Assembly (NCBI RefSeq): GCF_038396765.1
Contig: NZ_CP150096.1
Coordinates: 1,967,001-2,031,000 of the forward strand
Direction: 5' to 3'
DNA from: Chitinophaga caseinilytica
Lineage (GTDB): Bacteria > Bacteroidota > Bacteroidia > Chitinophagales > Chitinophagaceae
Length of the DNA: 64,000 nucleotides
Below are positions 1-10,015 of the stretch, in pieces; positions within the stretch are counted from its first letter, which is position 1, and every line of letters starts with the position of its first letter. The notes below the pieces were generated by a model, which saw only the letters and a list, made by a program, of their open reading frames with translations, did not search any database and was not told where the DNA came from. The translations under genes and the position numbers were made by a program.

Positions 1-1200
1 GCCTTGATAGGCTTTTTCATGTTCGGGAAGAAGGCGGAAGGCCCCGGCGCCCGCGCTACCGTGAAAAAAGATATGTTCCGCGACATCGTGGCCAGCCCCG
101 GCGAGCTCATGGCGGAAAACACCGTTTACATCCAGGGCCCTCCGCTCCAGGCCAACCAGATCTATGAAGACGTCAAGATCCAGGACATGGTAGCGGAAGG
201 CATCACCGTGAAGGAAGGCGATTACATTGCCACCCTCGACCCCGCCGTGGTCAATAAAAAAATCAGCGACGTGAGCATGGAGCTCGACCGCGCCAATACC
301 ACCCTGTCCCAAACCGCGCTCGACACCACGCTCCAGCTCCGCGAATCGCGCGATGCCATCACCAACCAGGTGTTTGGCCTGGAACAGAAACAGATCGCCC
401 TGCAGCTGAGCAAATTCGAACCGCCCGCCACCATCCGCCAGGCGGAGCTCGACCTCGACAAAGCCCGCCGCGACCTCCAGCAACTCGAAGAAAAGCACAA
501 GATCAAGGAACGGCAAAGCATCGCCAAAATGGAACAGGCCCAGCGCGATGTGGCCCGCCATCAAAAGAACCTCGCCAACCTCGAGGAACTGAAAAGCAAA
601 TTCACCATCAAAGCCCCGAAAAACGGACTGCTGGTATATGTGAACGACTGGTCGCAGGGCGGGAAGAAAAAATCCGGCTCCTCCATCCGCAGCTGGGACC
701 CCAACCTCGCCATGCTCCCCGATCTCTCCAGCATGCTGTCCAAAACCTACATCAACGAAGTCGATATCAGCAAAATCAAAAAAGGCCAGAAAGTGACCAT
801 GGGCCTCGATGCCTTCCCGGAAGTGAAACTCTCCGGCATCGTATCCTCCGTCGCCAACATCGGCGAAAACAGGCCGGGGTCGAACGCAAAGGTGTTTGAG
901 GTGATGATCAAACTCGAAAAAGTGGATTCGATCCTCAAACCGGGGATGACCACTTCCAACAATATCCTCATCAATGAAGTCCCGGGCAAGCTGACCATCC
1001 CGCTGGAAAGCGTTTTCAGCGAGAAATCGAAAAGCTACGTGTACCTGCGCAAAGGCAACGTCATCGAAAAGCGCGAAGTGGCCCTGGGCAAGAGCAACGA
1101 CGAGGTCGTGATCGTGGAAAAAGGCCTGGCGGCGGGAGACGAGATCTTCATGTCTGAACCGGCATCCGCCAAGGAAAACGCCATCGTACCCATCAAATAA
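1..1200 (+). CDS. HlyD/MacA-type periplasmic adaptor of an efflux pump (5' partial)
   Basis: This is a membrane-fusion adaptor that would link an inner-membrane ABC permease to a TolC channel. The reading frame is already open at base 1. The residues before the first internal Met look like the end of a membrane anchor (LIGFFMFG), so the true start lies upstream. A long alpha-helical hairpin rich in Glu, Lys and Gln occupies about residues 80-200. It is flanked by halves of a lipoyl/barrel-sandwich domain (YIATLDPAVV before, FTIKAPKNGLLVYV after) and followed by beta-barrel and membrane-proximal domains (residues about 240-390). The permease and TolC genes follow at once, which supports the tripartite assignment. 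The substrate cannot be told from sequence. The family call is firm; subfamily MacA versus other HlyD is inferred. Confidence 0.85.
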   Translation, partial: ALIGFFMFGKKAEGPGARATVKKDMFRDIVASPGELMAENTVYIQGPPLQANQIYEDVKIQDMVAEGITVKEGDYIATLDPAVVNKKISDVSMELDRANTTLSQTALDTTLQLRESRDAITNQVFGLEQKQIALQLSKFEPPATIRQAELDLDKARRDLQQLEEKHKIKERQSIAKMEQAQRDVARHQKNLANLEELKSKFTIKAPKNGLLVYVNDWSQGGKKKSGSSIRSWDPNLAMLPDLSSMLSKTYINEVDISKIKKGQKVTMGLDAFPEVKLSGIVSSVANIGENRPGSNAKVFEVMIKLEKVDSILKPGMTTSNNILINEVPGKLTIPLESVFSEKSKSYVYLRKGNVIEKREVALGKSNDEVVIVEKGLAAGDEIFMSEPASAKENAIVPIK

Positions 1201-1218
1201 CCCCTAAAACCGCCACTC

Positions 1219-2553
1219 ATGCAGCAATTATGGGGTACCCGTAATTCCAATAACCTGCGCATCGCGCTGGATTCCCTCGTGGCCAACCGGCTGCGATCGT
1301 TCCTCACCGCGCTGGGCATCATCTTCGGCGTGGGCGCAGTGATCGCCATGCTGGCCATCGGCCGCGGCGCCAAGGAGGAGATCATGAACCAGATGAAACT
1401 GGTCGGGGTCAACAATATCGTCATCAAGCCCGTCACCGAAAAAAAGGAAGAAGAAGAGAAGGAAGGAACGGAACAGAAAAAGCCCGCCGGACAGGAACAG
1501 AAGCAGAAGTTCTCCAAAGGCCTCAGCCTGGCCGACGCGCATTCCATCCTGAAAATGGTGCCCACCGTGGAAGCCATCAGCGCAGAGATGATCCTCGAGC
1601 AGGACATCATCTATAAAAGCAAAAGCAAAAAACTGAAAACGGTGGGCGTGGAGCCGTCGTTCTTCGCCCTCAACAATATTGGACTGGCCGAAGGGAAGAT
1701 GTTCAACGAGCAGCAACTGGCCCGGGGAGAAGGCGTGTGCATCATCGGCGCCGGCGTGAAACGGAAGTTCTTTTTGTCGGAAGACCCGGTGGGCAAAGAC
1801 ATCAAGATCGGCCAGCAATGGCTCCGCGTGATCGGGGTGACCGACGAAAAGCTTATCAGCAGCGCCACGAAAGAAAATCTCGGCATCCGCGACTACAACA
1901 TGGACGTCTATATCCCCATCCAGACGGCCCTGCTCCGCTACCGCAACCCCGCGTTCCGGATTTCGGAAAACCGCTGGGAAAGGGACGATAATCCGCCGCC
2001 GACGCACCAGCTCGACCAGCTCATCGTGAAAGTCCACGACCCGGAGCAGCTCACCGAATCGGCCGGCATCATCAGCCGGATGTTGAAACGGCGGCATTCC
2101 GAAGTGGAGGATTTCGAAGTAACGATCCCCGAACAGCTCCTGAAGCAGCAGCAGAAAACGAAAGACGTGTTCAACATCGTACTGAGCGCCATCGCGGGGA
2201 TTTCGCTGCTGGTGGGCGGTATCGGCATCATGAACATCATGCTGGCGTCTGTCCTGGAGCGGACCAAAGAGATCGGTATCCGCATGGCTTTGGGCGCGCA
2301 GAAGCGGGACATCGTCATGCAATTCCTCTTCGAAGCCGTGCTCATCAGCCTTTGCGGTGGCATCATCGGGATCCTGCTCGGCGTGGCCGGTGCTTATTTC
2401 GTGGACAAGGTGGCCGACATCAAGACCATCATTTCCGCCATTTCCATCCTTTTATCCTTTGTGCTGGCGTCGTCTGTAGGGTTGATCTTCGGGATCTCCC
2501 CCGCACGGAAGGCCGCTAACCAGAACCCAATTGAATGTTTACGCCATGCTTAA
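1219..2553 (+). CDS. MacB/FtsX-family ABC transporter permease
   Basis: This 444-residue inner-membrane permease has the MacB layout. One transmembrane helix lies near residues 24-48 (RSFLTALGIIFGVGAVIAML). It is followed by a large periplasmic domain and three C-terminal helices (about 318-342, 367-392, 404-428) including the FtsX signature ILERTKEIGIRMALGA-like stretch (here VLERTKEIGIRMALGAQ). It has no ATPase domain, so a separate ATP-binding subunit is needed and presumably sits upstream of the window. An unusual charged insert of Lys, Glu and Gln occurs near residues 75-97. It lies 18 bases after the adaptor gene and its last 8 bases overlap the start of the TolC gene, indicating translational coupling in one operon. 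Confidence 0.88.
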   Translation: MQQLWGTRNSNNLRIALDSLVANRLRSFLTALGIIFGVGAVIAMLAIGRGAKEEIMNQMKLVGVNNIVIKPVTEKKEEEEKEGTEQKKPAGQEQKQKFSKGLSLADAHSILKMVPTVEAISAEMILEQDIIYKSKSKKLKTVGVEPSFFALNNIGLAEGKMFNEQQLARGEGVCIIGAGVKRKFFLSEDPVGKDIKIGQQWLRVIGVTDEKLISSATKENLGIRDYNMDVYIPIQTALLRYRNPAFRISENRWERDDNPPPTHQLDQLIVKVHDPEQLTESAGIISRMLKRRHSEVEDFEVTIPEQLLKQQQKTKDVFNIVLSAIAGISLLVGGIGIMNIMLASVLERTKEIGIRMALGAQKRDIVMQFLFEAVLISLCGGIIGILLGVAGAYFVDKVADIKTIISAISILLSFVLASSVGLIFGISPARKAANQNPIECLRHA

Positions 2554-4015
2554 AAAACTGATCCTTTCCGCCGTGGTGGCGGCAGCCCTCATACCTGCGG
2601 CCCGCGCGCAGCAATCGTTGCACCTCAAAGACGTTATTTCCCTGGCGCAGCGCAACTCGCCCTCGTTCTATCGCGCGCAAAGCCGCGCCCTCAACTCGCT
2701 GTATGCCTACCGGTATTTCAAATCGGGACAGATGCCGCAGCTGGCGCTGAACTTCAACAACAGCAGCAGTTTGCTCGGTGAAACGGTGGAAGTGTTGCAG
2801 CCGGACGGGAAGATAGAATACATCCGGAGGAAAACCTCCAACACCTCGCTGGGGCTCGGTTTGCGCCAGAATGTGCCCTGGACCGGGGGCTCTTTCTCCG
2901 TAAGGTCGGACCTCAGCCGGTTCGATGTGTTCGGCGACCTGTCGTCCCAAAACTACCTGGCCACGCCGTTTTCCATCAACTATAACCAGCCATCGGTGGT
3001 GTACAACCCTTTCCGCTGGGAGCGCATGATCGCACCCATCATGTACGACGAAAGCAAGCGCCAGTATGTGGAAGACCTGGAAGTGGTGGGGCTCGACGGC
3101 GCTTCGTATTTCTTCGCCGCCCTCAACGCACAGGTGCAGGTGAAAATCTATCAGCAGAATGTAGACAACACGGATACCCTGTACAAAATCTCCAAAGGCC
3201 GGTTCGACCTGGGGAAGATCGCGGAGAACGAATTGCTGCAGATCGAATTGAGTTTGCTCAATGCCCGTAACACCCTCGAGCAGTCGACCCTCCAGAAAGA
3301 AATGGCTTACCAGGAACTGAAGCGGTTCCTCAACATGCCGAAAGACGCGGATATTTCCCTGGCGATGCCCGACGCGGTGCCCCAGTTCGAAGTGCCGCTG
3401 GATAAGGCCGTGGCCGAAGCGTCGAGCAACCGGCAGAGCGTGCTGGAATTCCGGCGCCGGCGGCTGGAGGCCAACCGCGATGTGGCGGCGGCAAAAGCGT
3501 ACAGCGGCTATGAGTTCAACCTGCAGGCGCAGCTTGGCCAGCGGAACAACGACGAAAAGTTGCGGAAAGCCTATTCCGGCGGCGAAGTGCAGCAGAACCT
3601 GAGCGTAGGCGTGGGTATCCCGATCATGGACTGGGGGCGCGCCCGCAACAGGGTCCGCCAGGCAAAGGCCAACCGCGACCTCATCGAGATAGACGTGCAG
3701 CAGGAAGAAAGGAAATTCGAGCAGGAAGTGTACCTCCAGACCCAGCAGTTCAACATCCAGAAACGGGTGCTGTCCAGCGCCGCGAAGGCGGATACCATCG
3801 CCCGTTTGCGGTACGAGATCACCAAGCAGCGGTACCTCATCGGTAAAATCAGCATCACCGACCTCAACCTCGCGCAGCAGGAGAAAGACCAGGCCACGCA
3901 GTCGTACATCACCGCCCTGCGCAGCTTCTGGAACAATTATTATACCCTCCGCCGCCTGACGCTTTTCGATTTCGAGAAAAACGAAAAGATCAGGTACGAA
4001 TACGACGAACCATAA
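2546..4015 (+). CDS. TolC-family outer membrane efflux protein
   Basis: This is the outer-membrane channel subunit of the tripartite pump, 489 residues. I chose the ATG at 2546 because it gives a clean signal peptide (MLKKLILSAVVAAALIPAAR, cut after ARA) and overlaps the end of the permease gene by 8 bases; a TTG 15 bases upstream is also possible. The sequence has the two-fold repeat of amphipathic, Gln/Asn/Ala-rich helices typical of the family, for example around residues 205-260 and 385-460. No catalytic residues are expected. A strong terminator follows, so this is the last gene of the operon. Confidence 0.88.
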   Translation: MLKKLILSAVVAAALIPAARAQQSLHLKDVISLAQRNSPSFYRAQSRALNSLYAYRYFKSGQMPQLALNFNNSSSLLGETVEVLQPDGKIEYIRRKTSNTSLGLGLRQNVPWTGGSFSVRSDLSRFDVFGDLSSQNYLATPFSINYNQPSVVYNPFRWERMIAPIMYDESKRQYVEDLEVVGLDGASYFFAALNAQVQVKIYQQNVDNTDTLYKISKGRFDLGKIAENELLQIELSLLNARNTLEQSTLQKEMAYQELKRFLNMPKDADISLAMPDAVPQFEVPLDKAVAEASSNRQSVLEFRRRRLEANRDVAAAKAYSGYEFNLQAQLGQRNNDEKLRKAYSGGEVQQNLSVGVGIPIMDWGRARNRVRQAKANRDLIEIDVQQEERKFEQEVYLQTQQFNIQKRVLSSAAKADTIARLRYEITKQRYLIGKISITDLNLAQQEKDQATQSYITALRSFWNNYYTLRRLTLFDFEKNEKIRYEYDEP

Positions 4016-4037
4016 AACGGAGCCATATACCAGACGG

Positions 4038-4076
4038 TGCCGGGTTTTCTCCTTTGAAAATCCGGCATTATTTTTT
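4038..4076 (+). terminator. Intrinsic terminator after the efflux operon
   Basis: A 12-base-pair stem (4038-4049 with 4056-4067, one G-T pair) closes a six-base loop and is followed by a T-rich tract (4068-4076). It sits 22 bases after the TolC stop. Confidence 0.85.
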
Positions 4077-4090
4077 CTGTAAGGGAGGAT

Positions 4091-4720
4091 ATGCGTCCCA
4101 ATTGGATTATGATCGCCGTATTATCCGTGCTGGTGGTGGCGTTCGGGATTAAGTCCTGCGCCGACCAGAGCCGCGCCCGCAAACTGCTGCGGGTGAACGC
4201 GGGCCTGATCCGTGAAAACCAGGAACTGAAAGACAGGCTTACCCTCAGCAACCGCACCACCCAGCAGATCGCCGACCGGAAAGACATGCAGTTGCAAATG
4301 CAGGCCACTTTCGTGGACCGGCGCGAATATTTCCGCCGGAATTGGAAACAGTACATCACTTTACATACCGGAGATTACAAAACCGGCTTCCTGGGCGGCA
4401 TCCGCAACCTGGAGATCACACTCCGCAACCAGACGGAATATCCGCTGGACAATGCCGTGGTGATCGTGGAATACCTCCGCGGGAATGGCGCTGTCTTCAA
4501 ATCCGAGCCTTACACCCTCCATAATATCCCCGAAAAAGGGAGCCGCACCATCCAGGCCAGCAATTCCCGGAAAGGGACAAAGGTGAACATCCGGCTGATG
4601 AGCGTCACGAGCCAGCCCATGAACTTCTGCTGGTCGGCCGACAAGCGGGTGGCCCCGGGGGATGAAGACCCCTGGGCCTGCGTTCCCAAAGCCAAACCGG
4701 CGGATTCCCTCGCCCGGTAG
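4091..4720 (+). CDS. Membrane-anchored protein of unknown function with C-terminal beta domain
   Basis: I do not recognise this 209-residue protein. It begins with one hydrophobic helix (residues about 6-22) ending in a Cys, so it may be a single-pass membrane protein or a lipoprotein. A short polar helix rich in Leu, Arg and Gln follows (residues 28-75). The C-terminal half reads like a small beta-sandwich with a pattern such as LEITLRNQTEYPLDNAVVIV and later HNIPEKGSRTI, similar in style to domains that stabilise secreted proteins. It stands between the efflux terminator and the ECF sigma gene and may be monocistronic. Hydrophobic N-terminus and codon use support a real gene; function is unknown. 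Confidence 0.7.
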   Translation: MRPNWIMIAVLSVLVVAFGIKSCADQSRARKLLRVNAGLIRENQELKDRLTLSNRTTQQIADRKDMQLQMQATFVDRREYFRRNWKQYITLHTGDYKTGFLGGIRNLEITLRNQTEYPLDNAVVIVEYLRGNGAVFKSEPYTLHNIPEKGSRTIQASNSRKGTKVNIRLMSVTSQPMNFCWSADKRVAPGDEDPWACVPKAKPADSLAR

Positions 4721-4787
4721 CGCCAAATGCCCTATATTTATGCCCCGGCGGTCCCCGCTTCGGCATCCGGGCTAAGCCGCATCAGAC

Positions 4788-5360
4788 ATGGAGGAGCATA
4801 TCAACTGGGAAGGAGTCATCGCCGGCGACGTACCGTCGCACACCGCGCTCTATAACCTTTATTTCGACCGACTTTTCAACTACGGCCGCAAGCTCACGGC
4901 CGACGAATCCCTCATTGAAGATACCATCCAGGAAACGTTCGTCCGCCTCTGGGCTGACCGCCAGAAGCTACCGCCCGCCGCTGCCTGGAACGGATACATC
5001 TTCCGGATGTTCCGAAACGCTCTCTTCCGCCATTTCCGAGACGCCGAGCGCCACCGCCTCAGCCTGGAAGAACTGGAAGCCCGCCTCCCCGAATTCAATG
5101 CCGACCACATCCTGCTGGCCCGCGAAAGCGATGCTGCCACGCAGGCCCGCCTTCGCAAAGCGATCGGCGCCCTCAGTGCCCGCCAGCGCGAAGCCATTTT
5201 CCTCCGCTTTTATGAAAACCTGTCCTACGACGAAATCGCCGCCGTGATGGACATCTCCGTCAAAGCGTCCTATAAACTGATGGCCCGCGCGCTCAACGAG
5301 ATGCGGGAAGCCATGGGACTGTCTTTGGTGGCATTACTCTTCCTCCTGAGGCCCTGCTGA
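4788..5360 (+). CDS. ECF RNA polymerase sigma factor (FecI/RpoE-like)
   Basis: A 190-residue extracytoplasmic-function sigma factor. Region 2 spans roughly residues 20-90 (LYNLYFDRLFNYGRKL, then DTIQETFVRLWADR). Region 4 spans about 125-178, with the helix-turn-helix (LSARQREAIFLRFYENLSYD, then IAAVMDISVKASYKLMARAL). It is directly followed by a FecR-type anti-sigma gene and a SusC/SusD pair, the standard Bacteroidota arrangement in which signalling through the receptor frees the sigma factor to activate its own uptake operon. The C-terminus ends in a short hydrophobic stretch (LSLVALLFLL), which is unusual for a soluble sigma factor but seen in some relatives. Confidence 0.92.
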   Translation: MEEHINWEGVIAGDVPSHTALYNLYFDRLFNYGRKLTADESLIEDTIQETFVRLWADRQKLPPAAAWNGYIFRMFRNALFRHFRDAERHRLSLEELEARLPEFNADHILLARESDAATQARLRKAIGALSARQREAIFLRFYENLSYDEIAAVMDISVKASYKLMARALNEMREAMGLSLVALLFLLRPC

Positions 5361-5417
5361 AAATTTTTTTTCATTTCCGTGGGGTAAAATTTGCCCCAGC
5401 GGGATCATTTAGTTTGT

Positions 5418-6440
5418 ATGATGCATCGATCCGAAGCAGAAAGGAACCCGTCTACCGTAGACGAACTGTTGGCCGACACGCGATTCCAGGAATGGGTGTT
5501 GCGCGGAAACCCCGCGCCCGACGTGTACTGGACGGCCTGGATGGAGCGCCATCCCGGCGGGAAAGCCATGATCGATGCGGCCCGGGAAGTGCTCCTGTCC
5601 ATCCGTTTCGCTGAGCACCGCCCCGATCCTTCAAGGAAAGCCGCGGCCCGGGAATCGTACCTGGCCGGATTGGCGGCTGCCATGGAACGGGAGCGCAGGG
5701 CCCGCGTGGTACGGATGTTCCGTAGCGCGGCGGCTGCGGCGGCCGTGCTGCTGGTGGTGAGCGCGGGATGGTATGCCTGGCGCAACCTCAGGGCCGAAGA
5801 GTACGCTACCGCCTACGGTGAGATCCGCCGGCTGACATTGCCCGATCATACGGAAGTGGTGCTGCAGGCCAATTCCAGGCTTCGCGTTGCCGGAAAGTGG
5901 CGGTACGATGGCGACAGGAAGGTACAGCTGGACGGGGAGGCCTGGTTCAAGGTGCCGCCCATCGCGCAGCACGGCAACCCCGCGCCGCCGTTCACCGTTT
6001 CCGCCGGCCATGCTTCCATCACCGTGCTGGGCACAACTTTTAACGTACGCCACCGCAGGCAGGCGCTGGAAGTGGTGCTGGTAGACGGAAAGGTACGGGT
6101 AGATGCAGGCGAAAAAAGCCGGGTACTCACGCCGGGAGAAAAAGTCCGCTTCGTGAAAGGGCAGCAAGTCATGAGCGTGACGCAGGCAGATACCGCCGCC
6201 GTTGCCGCCAGGGCGAAAGGCCAGCTGGTACTGCATCGCACCACGGCGGAAGAAGTGCTGCATTACCTGGAAGATAATTATGGCTATACGGTACGCCAGG
6301 TAGACAGCTCGCTGCTGAAAAAGGAACTGGAAGGTGAATTCGTACAGGGCAAACCGGAAGACATCCTCTTCCTGCTATCCCAACTCCTCGACGCGGATAT
6401 TACCGTCGACGGCAAAAACCTGGACTTGAAGAAAAGATAA
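5418..6440 (+). CDS. FecR-family anti-sigma factor
   Basis: A single-pass inner-membrane regulator that would hold the neighbouring ECF sigma factor until the receptor signals. The start is set at the ATG at 5418, with a second ATG adjacent at 5421; the frame is open further upstream only through a TTG. The N-terminal cytoplasmic part (about 1-98) carries a helical FecR N-domain with WTAWMERHPGGKAMI. A transmembrane helix follows (AAAAAAVLLVVSAGWYAW). The periplasmic FecR domain contains GEIRRLTLPDHTEVVL, ITVLGTTFNV and VVLVDGKVRV. The C-terminal about 70 residues match the DUF4974 type seen in Bacteroidota FecR proteins. It lies 57 bases after the sigma gene. Confidence 0.9.
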   Translation: MMHRSEAERNPSTVDELLADTRFQEWVLRGNPAPDVYWTAWMERHPGGKAMIDAAREVLLSIRFAEHRPDPSRKAAARESYLAGLAAAMERERRARVVRMFRSAAAAAAVLLVVSAGWYAWRNLRAEEYATAYGEIRRLTLPDHTEVVLQANSRLRVAGKWRYDGDRKVQLDGEAWFKVPPIAQHGNPAPPFTVSAGHASITVLGTTFNVRHRRQALEVVLVDGKVRVDAGEKSRVLTPGEKVRFVKGQQVMSVTQADTAAVAARAKGQLVLHRTTAEEVLHYLEDNYGYTVRQVDSSLLKKELEGEFVQGKPEDILFLLSQLLDADITVDGKNLDLKKR

Positions 6441-6491
6441 ACGGGCAAGACGCCCTCAAATACCAACCGTTAACATAACCAAAATCGAAGC

Positions 6492-9400
6492 ATGATGCAC
6501 ATGAGGGACAAGATCCGTCTGACGATGCTGAGTTTATTCGTATTGATCAGTCAGTTCGCCGTTGCGCAGCAGCAACGCAGCCAGCCATTGAGCGGCATTT
6601 TGAAGGAAGTGGGGAAAACGTACAACGTCCGCTTCGCCTATGAGTTTTCCATCCTGGAGAACAAGTCCAGCAATTTCGACCTCGCGGCGCATAAGCAATT
6701 GCCGCTGGACGAATTGCTGAAGCAGCTCCTGTATCCGCAGAAACTGGTTTTTATTTACGTGAAACGTGGGCATTACGCAATCGTGCCCGACAATCGCCGG
6801 GAAACGACCCCTCCGGCCGACAAATCCCAGCCGGCAGCGCCGGCGTCTTATGACATGAGCGGAACGGTTACGGGCGATGGCGGAACTCCGGTGGTAGGCG
6901 CTACCATCAGCGTTCCGGGCACCACGCTCGGCGCGGTGACGGACGACGACGGCCAGTTCCGGCTCCGCCTGCCCATGCCCGCGGCGAAGCTCCGCGTTTC
7001 CTGCCTGGGTTACCTGCCGCAGGACGTGCTTCCCGGCTACCGCGACCGCATCGCCATCGTTCTGCAAAGCAATGTGAAGATGCTGGAACAGGTGGAAGTG
7101 TCGACCGGTTACCAAACCCTTCCGAAAGACCGGCAAACCGGGGCTTTCGGGCAACTGACGGCCAAAGACCTCCAGCAGAAGCCCGTCCCGAACATCATCG
7201 ACCGCCTGGAAGGCATGGTGAGCGGCGTTTTGGTGGATGTGCGGAACACAGACGCCATGCTGTCATCCTCCGGCAGCTCGCGCATCGGGATGAGCATCCG
7301 CGGGCGCAATACCATCAGCAATCCCAGCACATCGCCGCTGGTCGTGATCGATGGGTTTTCCACCGAACTGGACCTCCGCGCGATCAACCCCGACGACATT
7401 GAACGGATCACTTTCCTGAAAGACGCCGCGGCAGCGTCTATCTGGGGCGTTCGCGCGGCCAACGGCGTGGTGGTGATCGAAACCAAGAAGGGAAGCTATC
7501 ATAAAGCGCCCAGCGTCAACCTGTCTACCGTATTGTCTGTCGCCGGCCGGCCGCGGCTTGCCTATCGCCCGATCCTGAATTCCACCGAATATCTCGATTT
7601 CGAGCAGGAAATGATCGATAAGAAACAGTTGACCGATCCCCTCAGCCAGCGGAACCCTTTCATGATCAGCGAAGGCATGGAAATCATGTTCCAGCAGCTG
7701 CGCGGAAAGATCACGCCGGCGGAAAAGGAAGCCGCGCTCGCACAACTCCGCGCCCGCGACTACAGCGATCAGTATCAAAAATATTTCCTGCAGAACCCCG
7801 CCAACCAGCAGTATAACCTGTCGGTTTCCGGCGGTGAAAACGCCATCCGGTATTTTCTGTCCAGCTCCTACGCGAAAGAATTGCCTATCGCCAAAGGGAA
7901 CTCGGCAGACCGGTGGACCGTCAACCTCCAGACTACCGCCAAATTCCTGAAACGCTTTACGCTCACGGCCGGGCTCAATGCGGCCAGCGTGAAACAGGAG
8001 AATAACGGGTACGGACTGTCGCCCTTGACGCCGGGGACCAGTACGGTATTGCCGTACGCGCGGTTCGTGGATGCAAACGGCCAGCCGGTGTGGGAATCGC
8101 GCGCATTCTATTATTCGAAGCTCGACGAGCTGGAATCGAAGGGTTATCTGCCCTGGCGGTTCTCTTATCTCGATGAAATGGCGAATATGGACAACGTGAC
8201 CAGGGATTATACCTATCGTTTCAATGGCGCGCTCGACATCGACCTGATCAAGGGGCTCAAGGCCACGATCATGGGGATGCAGGAAAAGGGGTTCGTGAAG
8301 ACGCGGAATTACTATAACGAAGCGTCGTACACCGTCCGCAACACGATTAATAACGCCACTTCCATCCAGACCGGAACGGGCAAGCTCGTGTACGGCATCC
8401 CGAAGGGCGCGATCCTCAATCAGCAGGACAATGAGCTGAGCCACTACAACCTCCGCGGCCAGCTGACCCTCAACCGCACGTTCGGCACCAAACACAGGGT
8501 AGACGCGGTAGCGGGTTCGGAAATCCGCCAGTATCTCATGACCACTTTCTCCGACAGGAAATATGGTTACAATGACCAGGACCTCACGTTCCAGGCGGTG
8601 AATTACGACCTGGAATACTTCACGGCCGTATACAACAACCGCACGAAGGTGGCCGTTCCATCTACATTGACGTATGACCGTAACCGTTATTTGTCGTATT
8701 ACGGGAACGCCAGCTACACATATATTGGGAAGTATACCTTGTCGGGAAGCGCGCGGCTCGACGATTCCAATCTTTTCGGCGCCAGCAGGAAATACCGCTC
8801 CACGCCGCTCTGGTCGGCAGGTATGGCCTGGAGGATCAGCGAGGAAGCCTGGATGAAAACCAACTGGCTCGACAAGCTCCAGCTCCGCGCCACATACGGC
8901 CTCAACGGCAACGTAGACCGCAGCACGAGCCCGTACCTCATCGCCAATGTGCTCCGCGATAACATCAACGATCTTTCCTACGCCACGATCCGCAATCCGG
9001 AAAACCCGTACCTCCGCTGGGAAAAAACCGCAACACTGAACATCGGTACCGATTTCGCGATGTGGGACGGGAAGTTCGGTGGATCGGTAGACGTGTATTT
9101 CAAGAAGAATACCGACCTCCTCGGGCCCGCCACACTGAACCCCACATTGGGTTTCGGAACGGCGACCATCAATACCGCCGCCATGAAAGGCCGCGGGGTG
9201 GACGTGACGCTGTTCGGCACGCTGATCGCGCAGCGGAACTGGGGATGGAACACGATGCTGACATTTGCGTGGAACAAAAACGAAGTGACGTCAGCCGACC
9301 GCCAGCTCGATAACGTGACGTATTACCTCAGCGGCCAGGCCATCAAGGGAAAGCCGATGAACTACCTGTACAGCTATCGTTACGGTGGATTGGACAACGA

Positions 9401-9992
9401 AGGCCAGCCGCTGATCTACGACGACAAAAATACGCTCGTGAACACGACGGTGACGGTGACCAATCCTGCAGCGCTGGTGTACAGCGGCGTAACGGTGCCG
9501 CCGTATTTCGGTGGATGGACAAATACCTTCCATTGGAAAGGCCTCGAGCTTTCGGCGCTCATCACGTATAAGCTGGGCCACGTTTTCCGTCGGGCTTCGG
9601 CGGGGAACTACAGTAACTATATCTCGCAGAAAATCCTTCATGCCGACGTGTCCGAACGCTGGAAGCAACCCGGCGACGAGCAGTTGACCGATGTTCCGGG
9701 GATTCCCGTGTTCAACGGGCGCAGCAATCCGGCACGGTACCTTTCCAGCGATAAGCTGATCGAAAGCGGCAGTCATGCCCGTTTGCGCGAGGTGACCCTC
9801 AGCTACAACGTGCCCGTTCCTGCTTATGTGAGAAACGTATTGCGGACGCTGCAGGTGAGCGTACAGGGCCGTAACCTCGCCCTGTGGACGAAGAACAAAC
9901 AGGGCATCGATCCGGATTTCATTCCGTCAGACAACGCTACGGTGCTGCCGCCGGCGAAATCGTTCATCTTCTCGCTGAGAGCAGGATTCTGA
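6492..9992 (+). CDS. SusC/RagA-family TonB-dependent receptor with N-terminal STN domain
   Basis: An outer-membrane nutrient importer of 1166 residues. The order is signal peptide (through VAQQQ near residue 27), a secretin/TonB short N-terminal domain (about 35-100) that contacts FecR, a carboxypeptidase-regulatory-like domain (about 117-195, with VTGDGGTPVVGATISVPGTT), the plug, and a C-terminal 22-strand barrel. The plug includes VSTGYQTLPKDRQTGAF and RGRNTISNPSTSPLVVIDGF, both typical of SusC relatives. The STN domain fits with the upstream sigma/anti-sigma pair and indicates transcriptional signalling as well as uptake. The paired SusD gene follows 23 bases later. No glycosidase is in this operon, so the substrate is not evident; a peptide or glycan is possible. 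Confidence 0.93.
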   Translation: MMHMRDKIRLTMLSLFVLISQFAVAQQQRSQPLSGILKEVGKTYNVRFAYEFSILENKSSNFDLAAHKQLPLDELLKQLLYPQKLVFIYVKRGHYAIVPDNRRETTPPADKSQPAAPASYDMSGTVTGDGGTPVVGATISVPGTTLGAVTDDDGQFRLRLPMPAAKLRVSCLGYLPQDVLPGYRDRIAIVLQSNVKMLEQVEVSTGYQTLPKDRQTGAFGQLTAKDLQQKPVPNIIDRLEGMVSGVLVDVRNTDAMLSSSGSSRIGMSIRGRNTISNPSTSPLVVIDGFSTELDLRAINPDDIERITFLKDAAAASIWGVRAANGVVVIETKKGSYHKAPSVNLSTVLSVAGRPRLAYRPILNSTEYLDFEQEMIDKKQLTDPLSQRNPFMISEGMEIMFQQLRGKITPAEKEAALAQLRARDYSDQYQKYFLQNPANQQYNLSVSGGENAIRYFLSSSYAKELPIAKGNSADRWTVNLQTTAKFLKRFTLTAGLNAASVKQENNGYGLSPLTPGTSTVLPYARFVDANGQPVWESRAFYYSKLDELESKGYLPWRFSYLDEMANMDNVTRDYTYRFNGALDIDLIKGLKATIMGMQEKGFVKTRNYYNEASYTVRNTINNATSIQTGTGKLVYGIPKGAILNQQDNELSHYNLRGQLTLNRTFGTKHRVDAVAGSEIRQYLMTTFSDRKYGYNDQDLTFQAVNYDLEYFTAVYNNRTKVAVPSTLTYDRNRYLSYYGNASYTYIGKYTLSGSARLDDSNLFGASRKYRSTPLWSAGMAWRISEEAWMKTNWLDKLQLRATYGLNGNVDRSTSPYLIANVLRDNINDLSYATIRNPENPYLRWEKTATLNIGTDFAMWDGKFGGSVDVYFKKNTDLLGPATLNPTLGFGTATINTAAMKGRGVDVTLFGTLIAQRNWGWNTMLTFAWNKNEVTSADRQLDNVTYYLSGQAIKGKPMNYLYSYRYGGLDNEGQPLIYDDKNTLVNTTVTVTNPAALVYSGVTVPPYFGGWTNTFHWKGLELSALITYKLGHVFRRASAGNYSNYISQKILHADVSERWKQPGDEQLTDVPGIPVFNGRSNPARYLSSDKLIESGSHARLREVTLSYNVPVPAYVRNVLRTLQVSVQGRNLALWTKNKQGIDPDFIPSDNATVLPPAKSFIFSLRAGF

Positions 9993-10015
9993 TGTAACCA
10001 CAAAAAAGGAAGAAC